The notes under the pieces are model-generated. The model saw only the letters and a program-made list of their open reading frames with translations. It did not search any database and had not been told where the DNA came from. Positions 1 through 11,000 of a stretch of DNA of 64,000 nt are shown here, piece by piece. Source of the DNA: Symsagittifera roscoffensis (Eukaryota; Xenacoelomorpha; Acoela; Convolutidae); assembly GCF_963678635.1 (NCBI RefSeq), contig NC_087064.1, positions 57,546,338 to 57,610,337 on the forward strand. The letters are read 5' to 3'. The translations under genes and the position numbers were made by a program. Numbering within the stretch: the stretch's first letter is position 1; each line of letters opens with the position of its first letter.

Positions 1-1899
1 GCAATTGAAGCTTACGTTTTCTGTAAATTTAATTCAATAGAAGATCTATTTTTTTAGACTAACTTATCATGGTCTGATGAAATAACTGAATTTTAAGCCT
101 GGAATACTATTTCTCCTACATGCTTTCAGAATAATTTCAACTGTTGTTGCAATCATTTGAAAAATGGGGACGAACTTTGTATTCGGGTATGTTTCAGTTT
201 CTTTTTTGTTTTCCTCGCAAAATCAGGAATCGCAATTAAGTTTCAGAATCGGTCGAGTGATAAATTGTATTGAAGCCCTTTCTGTCGTGTGTCGAATGAC
301 ATTTAAATCTATTATATATTTAAATGTGGGCTTCACTATCTGGCCATGTTTAAGCTTTTTCAACGTATTATTTTTGCATGTTTAACAAAATAATTTTTTC
401 ACGTTTAAGCAATATCGTATATTGCAATGGTTAAGAATTTTTTCCGATTTTCCAGTTTGAATTTAGAGTTTATTTCACTGAGTTTAAAATAAGCAGCCCA
501 ATAGTGGGATGCTGTCAAGGTTCCCCAACGATTTGAAAAATTTCTAATAAACTTAATTTTTTTTAGTCTCCGGAAATTTGAAATTCTCAACTCTGTAATT
601 GAGGGCTGTCATGTTACTTTTAATGGCTGCGAACCTTGCCTCCAAATCTCACTTCTCAAATCCTTGTAGTAGTTTTCGAGATGTGACGTTTTTTTAGGAC
701 TTTTTCAGATTTTTCAAAGAACTTAGTTATAAAAAATTTATAAAATTTGAAGTTCCTATCTCTACATGAGGCATTTTCAGGGTACTCCCAGGAGTTGCGA
801 ATTTCGTCTCCAAATATGACTGCTCAAATCTTTGTAGTTTTTGAGATATGATGTTTTTTGTGATTTTTTCAAAAAGTTTAAAGAAAACTTCAATTTATTT
901 TTTTTCTTCTAAATTCGGAGTTCTCAACTCTTTACTGAGGGCTGTCCGAGTGTTTTCAGGCTCTCAGGGGGTTGCGAATCGTGACTTCAATTATGACTGC
1001 TCAAAACTTGTTTATGTTTCAGATATGACGTTGTTTGTGATTTTTCAAAAATTTTTCAGAAAAATTAAATTCTCTTTTTTCAAAACTTGAAAGTCTTAAC
1101 CCTGTAGTTGGGGGCTTTCAGAGTACTCTCAGGGGTTGCTAATCTTGTCTCCAAATGAGGCTGCTCAAATCTTTGTAGTTTTTGAGATATGACGTTTTTA
1201 TATGGTTTTTGAAGTTTCGGTTTTAGAAAACTTAAATTTGAAAAGTTAATCAGAAATTTCTAACCCATTAGTTGGGTTTTGTGACACTACTCTCATGAGT
1301 TGCAAATCTTGCGTTCAAATGCGACTGCTCTTTGTTTTACGTTTCCGAAATGACGTTTCTTAGTTCCTTTAATTTTTTTTCAAACAACAAAAATATTAAA
1401 ATTTTATGGTTTTTCAAATTTTGAAATAAAAAACTTGAATAAAAAACTTTGCAAAATTTGAGACAACCAGCCCTGTAATTGGGTGCCCAGAAATGAGAAA
1501 AACAGGTTTAAAGTTTTTGATTTTTATTCAAGCATAGTCACTGATTCTACATAGTCATTTTTCTACAAAAGTGTTGTCCAATTTGCTTGTTTTACTATGA
1601 CTCGAATACGCCTGGTTGTTTCGTTCAGATCGTTTAAATACACCACACAGAAAAAATGACCCTTACTTGAAATTTTTTTTGTATTTCTTAAGACTAGGGT
1701 CGGAACATTCTGTGCTACTTGCACAGAAACCGGCTGTACTTGTTTACTTCTTCTAATTGTCATAAAAGACTATAACAACTCATATTGAACTTCATGAAAT
1801 CAATGGTTATTCGGCAAAATTGATCTGTATGTTCTGTGTGGGCGACGGTAAAAGAGCTGATTTAAAGTGGGATTAAGTGTGCCGCTCTGCTCGTTATAG
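1..1899. other. Intron or upstream non-coding DNA of NCAPD2
   Basis: No exon of the N-terminal part of NCAPD2 could be found here. The first 580 bases are AT-rich with nothing recognised; then follows a decayed tandem repeat to ~1,490. The open frames are short and do not resemble known proteins. Confidence 0.6.
590..1490. repeat. Degenerate tandem repeat, ~165-bp period, five copies
   Basis: The landmark ATATGACGTT (or a near variant) recurs at 681, 845, 1023, 1187 and 1348, spacing 161-178. Each copy also has 'TGACTGCTCAAATC TTTGTAG', 'CTCAACTCTGTAATTGAGGG' and 'CTCTCAGGGGTTGCGAATC' type blocks in the same order. Copies are diverged, so the array is old. Confidence 0.85.
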
Positions 1900-2023
1900 T
1901 GATTGGGTCTAAGCTGGTGAATGTGCTGAAGATGAGTGAAAAGGCAGTGCCAATGGTGGCAGAAGTGACACTCTCTCTTGTGCAGGGGTATGGACACACA
2001 CAACTGTTCGTCGAAATGCTCAG
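1900..2023 (+). CDS. NCAPD2: NCAPD2 exon 1 of window
   Basis: Encodes a helical piece (KLVNVLKMSEKAVPMVAEV ... GYG) that aligns with human KIIQMLQ ... APVLVAAVSL ... DYG. The donor is CTCAG|GTTAGT after 2023, phase 2. The acceptor at 1899 (TTATAG) is inferred; the frame stays open back to a stop at 1863, so the start could lie slightly upstream. Earlier exons are not in the window. Confidence 0.75.
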
Positions 2024-5000
2024 GTTAGTTTAATTGTTACAGACTCGTTTTTTGAGCAGCCAGTGGCCCAAAGCGTAAGGTAATTAGTCAAGCTTGACTA
2101 AGCTGTGACTTGCATGAGCAAACTCTCCTTGTAAATTGTTACGCAAATCGGTAGCCCATGTGATTGCAAGCAAGCTTAACGACAACGTGCACCACCACAA
2201 TGAGACAATTAAAAAATTTGGAATTTAATTGGATACCTTCAAACAACCCAAAAGGAAGTTGCTGGTTTTTTTTCTAGGTTATTTCAAAAGAAATTAAAAT
2301 TTCAGCTAATTACGTATCATACATGATTTAAAATAAGATTGTGATATTGGCTAGGTTTTTTGAATCTCCTGAAAAGTAATAAGTTAACATGTGTGAGGTT
2401 GTGTGTAGGGATATAGGTCATACTGACTCGGCGGACAGTGAGATGGCGGCAGCTGCTGGGGGTCACGTGCAGGACTCGGAGGCCACAAGGTCTCTGGCCG
2501 CCTTCCTATCCCTCCTCGCACCCAGACTGTCACACCTCTTCTTCAAGTGGTTCTGCTTCCTCATGCCACACTTCCAGCAGGAGGTCAGTCAAGTTTATTG
2601 TTGATTTTGAGCAGCAGAATATATGTCAATGTGTAGAGCAATCATAGAAAAGTTCCATTTTGGTGTGATTTTCGGACAATCATTTTCTGTATAGAGAAAT
2701 TGGAGTGTAGAACCGTCAAAATAGACCAAATAATGTAAAATGCAAGCGGTAGGGAGGTCTTTTAAGGGGTCATTTTCTACAGACCCTTTAGCAGTTCACA
2801 GGCAGGCTGAGACGCTTAGCATGGTCTTTCTTCATGGTCTCTTTTTGTTTAGTCGTACAGTTTCCGAGTTGCGCTTTGCTTTATAAGCGGCGAAGTACTT
2901 CTCTACGCATTCAAGAAAAACACCCACGATCCCACAGTGCCCACAAACACCAATTTCAACAACCCAGAGGAAACGAACTGTCTCACGGAACAACAGCGCA
3001 AGTCCCGTGACGAACTTCTAGATGAATTGCAATATCACGTGCACGATGTTCACGCGAATGTCCGTGCGCGTGCTGTGGCAACGCTGAACATGTTGATCCG
3101 TGAAATGGTAATTCCAGTAAGCACGGCGGTTGATCTTCTACAGTTCGTGGCACCGTCTCTGGACGATACATCGTCGAATGTGCGAAAGAATGTGATTCAG
3201 TTTCTGACGTATTTCATCATGTACTACCCGTACGCGTTCAGAGTAAGTAGCTGAGTTATGTCTTTCGTGCGAAACGGTTTTTGCTCAAAGCAAGAAACAG
3301 GCATCCAAGATGACCGCAAATTAATAATAATTTCTGAGGATTATTTTCGAGTTTCTTTGTAGAATTAAACCAATTCCGAACATTTTAACCATAAAAATCA
3401 ATTCAAGCTATACTGCTAATTTTTTTAGTAAAAATCTTGAAAAGAATAAGAAAAAAGACGACAAAACACATTCATACTTCCTCGGTCGGTCAAAGAAAGA
3501 ATATTGTGACATCTGTTTTAGTTTCGCAAGCAGGTGTTTGAAGCAATGCTGAATGAAGAGAAAGCGGCTCTTTTGAAAGTTCTTCAGGCAACGGACAAGG
3601 AAAACGAACAGTCGAAAAGTAAGTTTCCTCACACGATGAATTTCTTTAAGAGCTTGAAGTGAGAGAGTTTTTGATGGCTCCAGTTTCACAATTTCCTAAT
3701 AGCTTTTATGAATATATTTCGCGTTGTTTTGTATGCCCAGTCTAAGAACAAAGTTTTGAGGCGATCATGAAGTAGTTTTCGTGTTTCCTCACCTCTTAGA
3801 AAAAAAGATGACGTATAGTTAAGGACTGATGATGACTTTTTCAGTTATGACGCGCGAAGATGCTGAGAAAAAGTGGGATGAAATGTCTCCCTTTGTGATC
3901 AAAGCACTGCTGAAAGTGGTGAATAAAAAAGAGACGACCTCGAAGAAAATGAACAAAATGGCAGTAGATAAAGAGACGTCTTCTATTAACGAAACGACAG
4001 AGGGCGAAGCGGAGGAGGCGGACAAAGGCGATGAGGAGGGTATGGAGGAAGGGAGCGAAGGACAGTCGAAGGAAGATACGGAAAAGGCTAGAGTTGACAA
4101 GTTGACTATGTTAGTTGTTTTTTTTTGTGACATTCAAGATTTATGAGAAGACGTCTTTAAGTTTGCGAGTGTCTTGCAATCGGGAACTAGAATTTTTTTC
4201 CCGCAAACAACTTTTCTTACAAGAAATTGCATTTGATGTTTTATTGAACCCTAACAACTTCCAGGTTTTTTCCCACTTGGCCTGAAGGTAACGCGGTGGC
4301 TTTCGCATCCTAAGGACGAGTTCGAGTCCGGACTGGACCTTTTATTTTTCAGTATATTTGAAATTTTTACAGCCGGCAAAAGTTGATCTTAATAGTTTCA
4401 GGTGCGACTTACATTTTTTGTTTTTAAAGTCAACTTTTTTTTGGCTCAACTGATGTCTGCTTAAAGATTGTAGGCTTTGTTTCTGCTTTTTAAGTTTTGT
4501 TCAATTGCTAATTTAAATGTATTGCTTGGCATGTTTGCCTAGAGTGCATTTTTTTTCGTACCAATTTGTCGATTTTCAAAAATGGGGTCTTAATGAAAAT
4601 ACCGCCTACTCCCCTGCCTGCCTGCATAATCTCATAGTCTCTTTTTACTTTACCCTACTGTCTACATTCTTTTTGGGGAATTTTTTGCTGATGTTTTGAC
4701 TTTTTTTCGTTATGTCAAAATCTACCCTGCCAAATCCGAGGTTTTGGGTTCAATGGATAGAACAGGTTGTGAGAACCTCCCTTGCATAAGCGGCTATGAC
4801 CATATTTACACAAAATGTTATGGCCCTCGGAGAAGTCGAATTTTTAAACGTTTTTTAAGAGTAATAAACGTAGTGAGTACTCTTATTTAGGTCTTGTTGA
4901 TTTTTTTTTGTTTTTTTTTTCAGAAAAAAGTCTAAATTTGTACACCCCCATTTTTATTTTTTCGCGGGTTGACTTGTGATTTCTTTTTGAGTTCAGTGCA

Positions 5001-8000
5001 TTTGCATTGTTAAAAGGAAGGTAAGTTCAACTTTAGAACAGCAAAAGTTTAAAAGTCACGAAAAACGTGATCGACTTCTGATTTCCAAAATGGAAATTAA
5101 TTATCAGATTTTCCAGCGAAATAAAGGTTTACGTAATGATCCAGTTTTCTCAAATTAGGTTAGTTTTAACAAAAAATTGTCCATTACATATTTTTCTACA
5201 AATTCGAAGAGCTTTAAGGCCATATTCTTTTTTCTTCGAATTTCAAAAGTTGAAGGCTCTTGAAAAAAAACAAGTCAGTTTTTTTTAGTTTACTTGCGTT
5301 CATTGCTCTTTTCCAACTGTTAGTTGGCTATGTTTGAAACATTTTGATTTTTCTTGTCAACTACTCTCTCAAATTTGAGATTTTGAGTTAATCACAATAA
5401 CGGGTTGTTGGAAGCTCCCCTGCATAATCGAATATGCCCAATTTTTTTACCTAAAAAGTTTTGGCCCGCGGAAAAATCCAATTCTGGTTTTTTGGCCCTT
5501 GGGAAGAGTTTTTGGGTTGGATCGAAATAACAGGCTGTGTGGATCTCTTCTGCTTAAAAGTGTCTATGCCCAAAGTTTTAGAAAACGCTAGGATTCTCGT
5601 AGAAGTCAAATTTTATTGATTGTTTTTTGAATTTTCTCGAAGTCTACCCTGCCAATTCCTAGGCTAAGTTTTCAATCGAAAAACCCGGTTTGAGGACTCT
5701 TTTCTGGATAGGCTGTCACGGCCTCCTAATTTTTGCAGAAGTTATGGATTCCGGAAAGTATTTTAATTATTGACCGTTTTTTAGAAAATTTGACTTTTCT
5801 CAAGAGCTACCCAATCAAATCTGAGATGAAGGGTTGAACCAAAAAAAACCGGTTGCGAGAATTTTTCATGCAGAATCAGGAGACTCCTTTTTTGTAGGAA
5901 GAATGTAATGTCTTTGGGAAGATTCCATATTCTTATAAGTTTTCCCTCTTTTCAATTCTTTTAGTAAAGAAACAACTAAGGTTTTGAACAAAGTCCATTT
6001 AAAATTACCCATTTCATCCCGCATCAGTATAACAAATTCACAAAATATCAAACTTCTCCACTTGAAAGTTGAAGCAAAATTTGCAGCAGTGAAGGTTTTT
6101 TGCTGTTTCATTTGCAGCTTCATCCAATTCAATCTTATGTCTTCTGTGGGTATCTATTTTGAAACATGGGTGAGTTAGATTATCCAGCCTTGATTAATAA
6201 GTATATTGAAGATTGAAGGTTGAATTTTTTTCAGCTGAAAATTAAGCATTTATTGAGGTGAAAGTGTTCATCGCTAGAAATGTCTCTGAAATCATTACGC
6301 AACCGAAATTAAAACTGAAAGGTCTTATGGCGTATTTTGTAGCAAGTCAAGAGAAATGAAGGCGAGATTTGAAGTAAACTAATATTTTCTCGCTTTGATT
6401 AGAATGTTGGCAACTGTGAGAAACAACCTAGAAGCCGGTTCCTACAACGAAGCTATAGAGGGTATTCAGAAAACTCAGGAGGAATTTCCAACTTGTCCCC
6501 TGTTCCTGGCAGCCTCGAAGTACCCTGGGGAGGGCGAAGGTGGAGAAACGAGTATGAGGGGGGATACTTCTTCGGTGATGATGGATGAGTCACAGTCGGA
6601 AGCGACTAGACAGAGGAAATTGAGAGAGAGGAAAATGGCAGTGTTGCACGATCTGCTCAAAGCTGTCTACATTGGTTAGAACTCTTTACTATTTATTCAT
6701 TAACAATTGTTATAATGTATTCAATTTTGAAAAAGTTAGAGACATCAGAGAAAAATTGGAGGCTTCCAAATTTTTTCTAGGTTTTTTTTTGTAGTCAGCC
6801 AACGCTTTTTTACTTTGATTTTTGTTTCTACTATGTTTTTTTTTATAATGGAGCGCAATCATGTATCACTTCATCGAAACGAAGATAAAAAACAGCGAGA
6901 AAAATAAGGCGTTGAAATAATACGTTGAAATAATACGTCATTGATGCTATCAGTCATCTTTTCAAGGTAGAATGCCGACCAAATTTGATACCTTTTAGCA
7001 CCCTATGCGAAACTGTCAATCAACTCGGATGCGATCAAGTCGAAGATGATGAACAATGGAAGTGGGGAGAATAGTGATCCAAACTCTACTTCGTCAAATG
7101 ATCAGATGAGTATGAGGCAGGATCTGCAGCAGATCTTAAATGAATTGGACAGCATGACACAAGATCAGATCGAAACTCTCATTCAGAAGTTCAAGACCAG
7201 AATTATCTTCCTTCAGGTTAGACAACTGAAATTGATACAATTGGTTTCATACAGCTTGTGAATTGGACGTTGAAGTTTTATTGAAAGTTATTACAATCGA
7301 ATTTTCAGTTTGGTTTTCTACATCTCAAAATTATATATTCAGTGTGCCTAACTTTGTTCCAATCTTATTTTTAAATGCCGCTGCAAATGAATAGCTGCTA
7401 CTGATCTAAGTAGGGTGAAGGACTAGTGGAAATATCCAAAATTGTGTTTTTTGTTGATGCGAATAATTTTCAACAATCATCGCTTACGCTTGATGAGCTT
7501 AAATTGGGACATATTATATTGTGGTGTGACTCTGTTGTAGAAGTGTGTCAAGATCCAGAAAATCTACTCGCGCTTTGCCATCCCCTCCGCCCTCAACTTG
7601 CTGCACTCGTCCACTGCCTCTGACGTCACAGCAGCTGTGGACTTCACTGTCGTCTGCTCCCAGTATGCAGTGGATACTCCGGGTGGACAGAGACAGCTGA
7701 TGGGACTGTTGGCATGTGAGGATGTGGCTATCAGAACAGCTGTGGTGGCTGGTTTTGAAAGAATGTACTTTAATGGAACAGGCGACCAAAGCAGGTGAGT
7801 TTTAGCAAATGGGCAAGACTGGTGTTGAACTAATTCGTGAAAGATTCCTGATTTCAGCAAATTCTTTGTTTTACGACTAATGCATTTTTTTTGCAATTTA
7901 ACGTTTATGCACATTTTTGTGCAATTTAACGTTTGCTCTTAAACATCAGAAATAAGTCCGAAGAAAAATTCGTGATCGTCAGATCGTGTAACCGATCCCC

Positions 8001-11000
8001 TGCCATGGCAATGATAGTATGTGAGGACGAGCTCTCACTTGACCTCCAGCTTCAGGTCTACCACAGCCTGGCCAATTTCGGCTGCAATAGTGGTACCACG
8101 TGATAGTTCTAGACGCAAAAAAACGACCTTGAGTCACAAAAAAAGAACTTCGCTTAACATAATAACTGTCTGGAATGTGGGGAAATAAGAGAAATGGACT
8201 ATGCTTAGACAGGCTGCAAAAGCCTTTCATAGATCCTCTGCGAATCGCAGGAACTACAATTAAATTGAACTATATTTCAACGAATTGTTAGCAGTATTCC
8301 AGGCTTTTGTTACCTCGCCAACCTGGTTTTAAGTGTACTGATCTAAATATTTGGATTGTGTTTTAGAGCCAGTAGCATTGCCGAAAAATTTTTGAACCTC
8401 GCACGTTCTGACAACTGTGGCGACTCGCACTCCTCTTGGCTTTCACTACAGAACTTAGTTTGTGAGTTCGTTCGCATGGACCTTCTGAATGACCGTGTGA
8501 TCAACTACTTATGGGAGGTATTCACAAACAAACACGAAGACGTCCACACATCCGAGGATCGAACCCGAGCCCTGGCGCTCATTGCGATGGTGGCAAAAGA
8601 GAAACCGAAGGTTGTGCAGAGTAATGTGAACGTATTGTTGAAATATGCTCTCCAGAATCACGGTCCGTTTGAAGAAAGTTATCTGGAATTTAACCTGCCA
8701 ATGGCGACACAGGCATTAAATGCTATCAGCTCGCTTGTGCAGACGGCAGACGCTAAAACTAATGTGAGTTTTAATTCCGATTTTTTTTTTAAATTGGAAA
8801 AATATATATTTTGTTGTTTCACAGTGATTTGTTTACGATAAGCTCTCTTGAATAGCGTTTCTTCTATTTGGTTGTTTATCATGCTTATTATTTTCAGGAC
8901 CCTAAGGAGCCCTCGTTCAAGCTTTCTTCCAATGATGATCTCTTCGTGCACATTTCAAGAATCATCACTCAAGGTCTGTATTTATTTTGGACCGTCTGTC
9001 TGATCTCAAACTAACTTTTCACGTAGTCCAAAAGCTCACTTTTAATCGCAATGAAAGATAGGTGAATTCGACTCAGACGATGAAGATGCTGAAATTTAGC
9101 TGGTCTGAAGCTCTTGAGATCCTTTTGTCGAGCTTAGGTACGATGAATTAGTCAAAAACTGGACTGGAATCACTACACGTGAACTCAATAGTGGCATTTA
9201 AAAACTTCTGTTATTCAATTAATGTACAGAAAAGCGAGCAGAAGCTATATTCATCACTCAAACCTACCACTTGAGAAAAGTTTTCACTCGCGTAATAAGT
9301 CACTTGAAGGTAGACACTAAGGCTACACGTCGTTTTCATTTACCGAGGCTTTTCACCGGCTCCCGTTTTCGGACCGTAAGATGGATAACTAGGGAGAAAA
9401 AAAGTTTCAATGTGTGTCTCTAGTACTTCATGATTTTATTGATTTATTCATAGGAATCAGCTGCGTGACGAAAGCTTCCTGGATCCAATTCACAGCACTA
9501 GCAGTCAAACTGATATTTTCAACCATGCCAGACCCAGTCAAAGAAGTTACACCAATCTTACTATCTTGTTTCGAAACTCTTCAATCTCAGAATCTCATCC
9601 ACAAAGAACAGGATTACGAAGTTATAGTCTCGAATTTGAGCCAAGCTAACGAGGAAATTGTGAGACGGTTTCTGTCGTTGTTGGGACAAGTTGCAGTTAA
9701 TTTTGTAGCTTTTTTGGAAATTAAAGTCATGAATGACATAAAATCTCAGAAGCAAAAATGCGAGCAAGATGCGGAGAATCGACGAGCGTCGCAACGAGCA
9801 GCTAAGAGTGACACTGTAAATGGCGGTGGGAAGAATGGGAATAGAAAAGGGGCGGGGGAGAAAGTGGGAAGAAAAGGAAGGCTGTCGACTGCGTCTGATA
9901 TGGCAGCGGGTGATGTGAGTACTATGGGCTCGACAGCAGCCTTGACAGACGTGAGCATGAGCAGAAGTGTGAGGAAAAGAGCGGGACGATTGAGCTCGGC
10001 TACTGCGAATTCGGAATCGGTGAGGCATTAATAACGTGCTTTAAAAAATTAATTCAGATAATTATTTATAATATAAAACATGAAGTAAATCCGATATCAG
10101 CAAAAATCCAAGTAATGGCCTGATAAATGAGGTAAGAGAGTTGATAAAGGCACATCTAGAATTAATTTGACTCGAAAAAATTGAATTAAATTACTAGGCA
10201 TTTAAGTCGCATAGCATCTTTCTAATTTCTAAAAATTGATTATCGTTGAGATTTCCCAGCGGAATAAAAGTTTTACCTGTTGAATCCAGTTTTCAGTTCA
10301 GAATGAAACTTGGTCATAAAATGATTTGTTCTTTATACTTTACAGCTTAACATCACGCATTTAGGTCTTCCAACCCAGCATTTAATTCGCATTAAATTTG
10401 CTAAGCGCTGCATGTAAAATGCTCGATTCTGATTGGCTGAAAATTTCTAACTTAAAACCAATTTTCATCCCCCCCCCCCCAAAGCTTGGTGGGATGTTAA
10501 CTTGGTCCAGGCTCTTTAGTTTCACCCCTCCCTTTCAATTTCAATTTTGAAAAGCTTATTTAACGTTGCCATAATGCAATGAAATTTGGCGTGGTGAACA
10601 AATCGACAACTGTGAACAGATTTTTTTCTTCATACTTTACAGCGTAACATCACGCATTTAGCCGTAATAACACGTAAAAAAACATAAAACTCGGTATTTT
10701 GAACGGAGGGGACTGGAAAAGAGCCATAAAATGTTCTTGAAGGTTTGCAAAGCTTTTAATTTAATCAATTGTTTTGTTAGAACGTTTCAAAAAATATACA
10801 TTTTTTTCATTTTGAGTTCTCTGACAGTTTACCTACTGTTTAAGAGTCGATGAACGTAGTTCAGACTTTTGGCTCTTTTTCCTTCCCCCCACCTGCAAAT
10901 TATTTTTATAATTAAAATAACTGTTCACATTGTTCGATTGTCATGAAAATTGACATAGAGACTAATTAGGCTATGAGAAACACATATTTGGTCTTCATAA

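Larger units (their letters stand above)
4110..6402 (+). other. NCAPD2 intron with repeats
   Basis: 2.3-kb intron holding a tRNA-like relic, one copy of a dispersed repeat ('S' family, ~4,862-5,280) and a degenerate tandem repeat. No coding sequence supported. Confidence 0.8.

Noticed and set aside
2389-2391. ATG at 2,389 as the NCAPD2 start
   Set aside because: The preceding exon (to 2,023) aligns with NCAPD2 and joins at 2,409; the ATG lies in the intron.
2983-3171. Minus-strand open frame across NCAPD2 exon 3, and similar ones over exons 8, 11 and 14
   Set aside because: Shadows of conserved exons; no family resemblance on the minus strand.
3829-4146. A separate 105-codon gene at 3,829-4,146
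   Set aside because: It is NCAPD2 exon 5 plus intron bases; splice sites and phase fit the larger gene.
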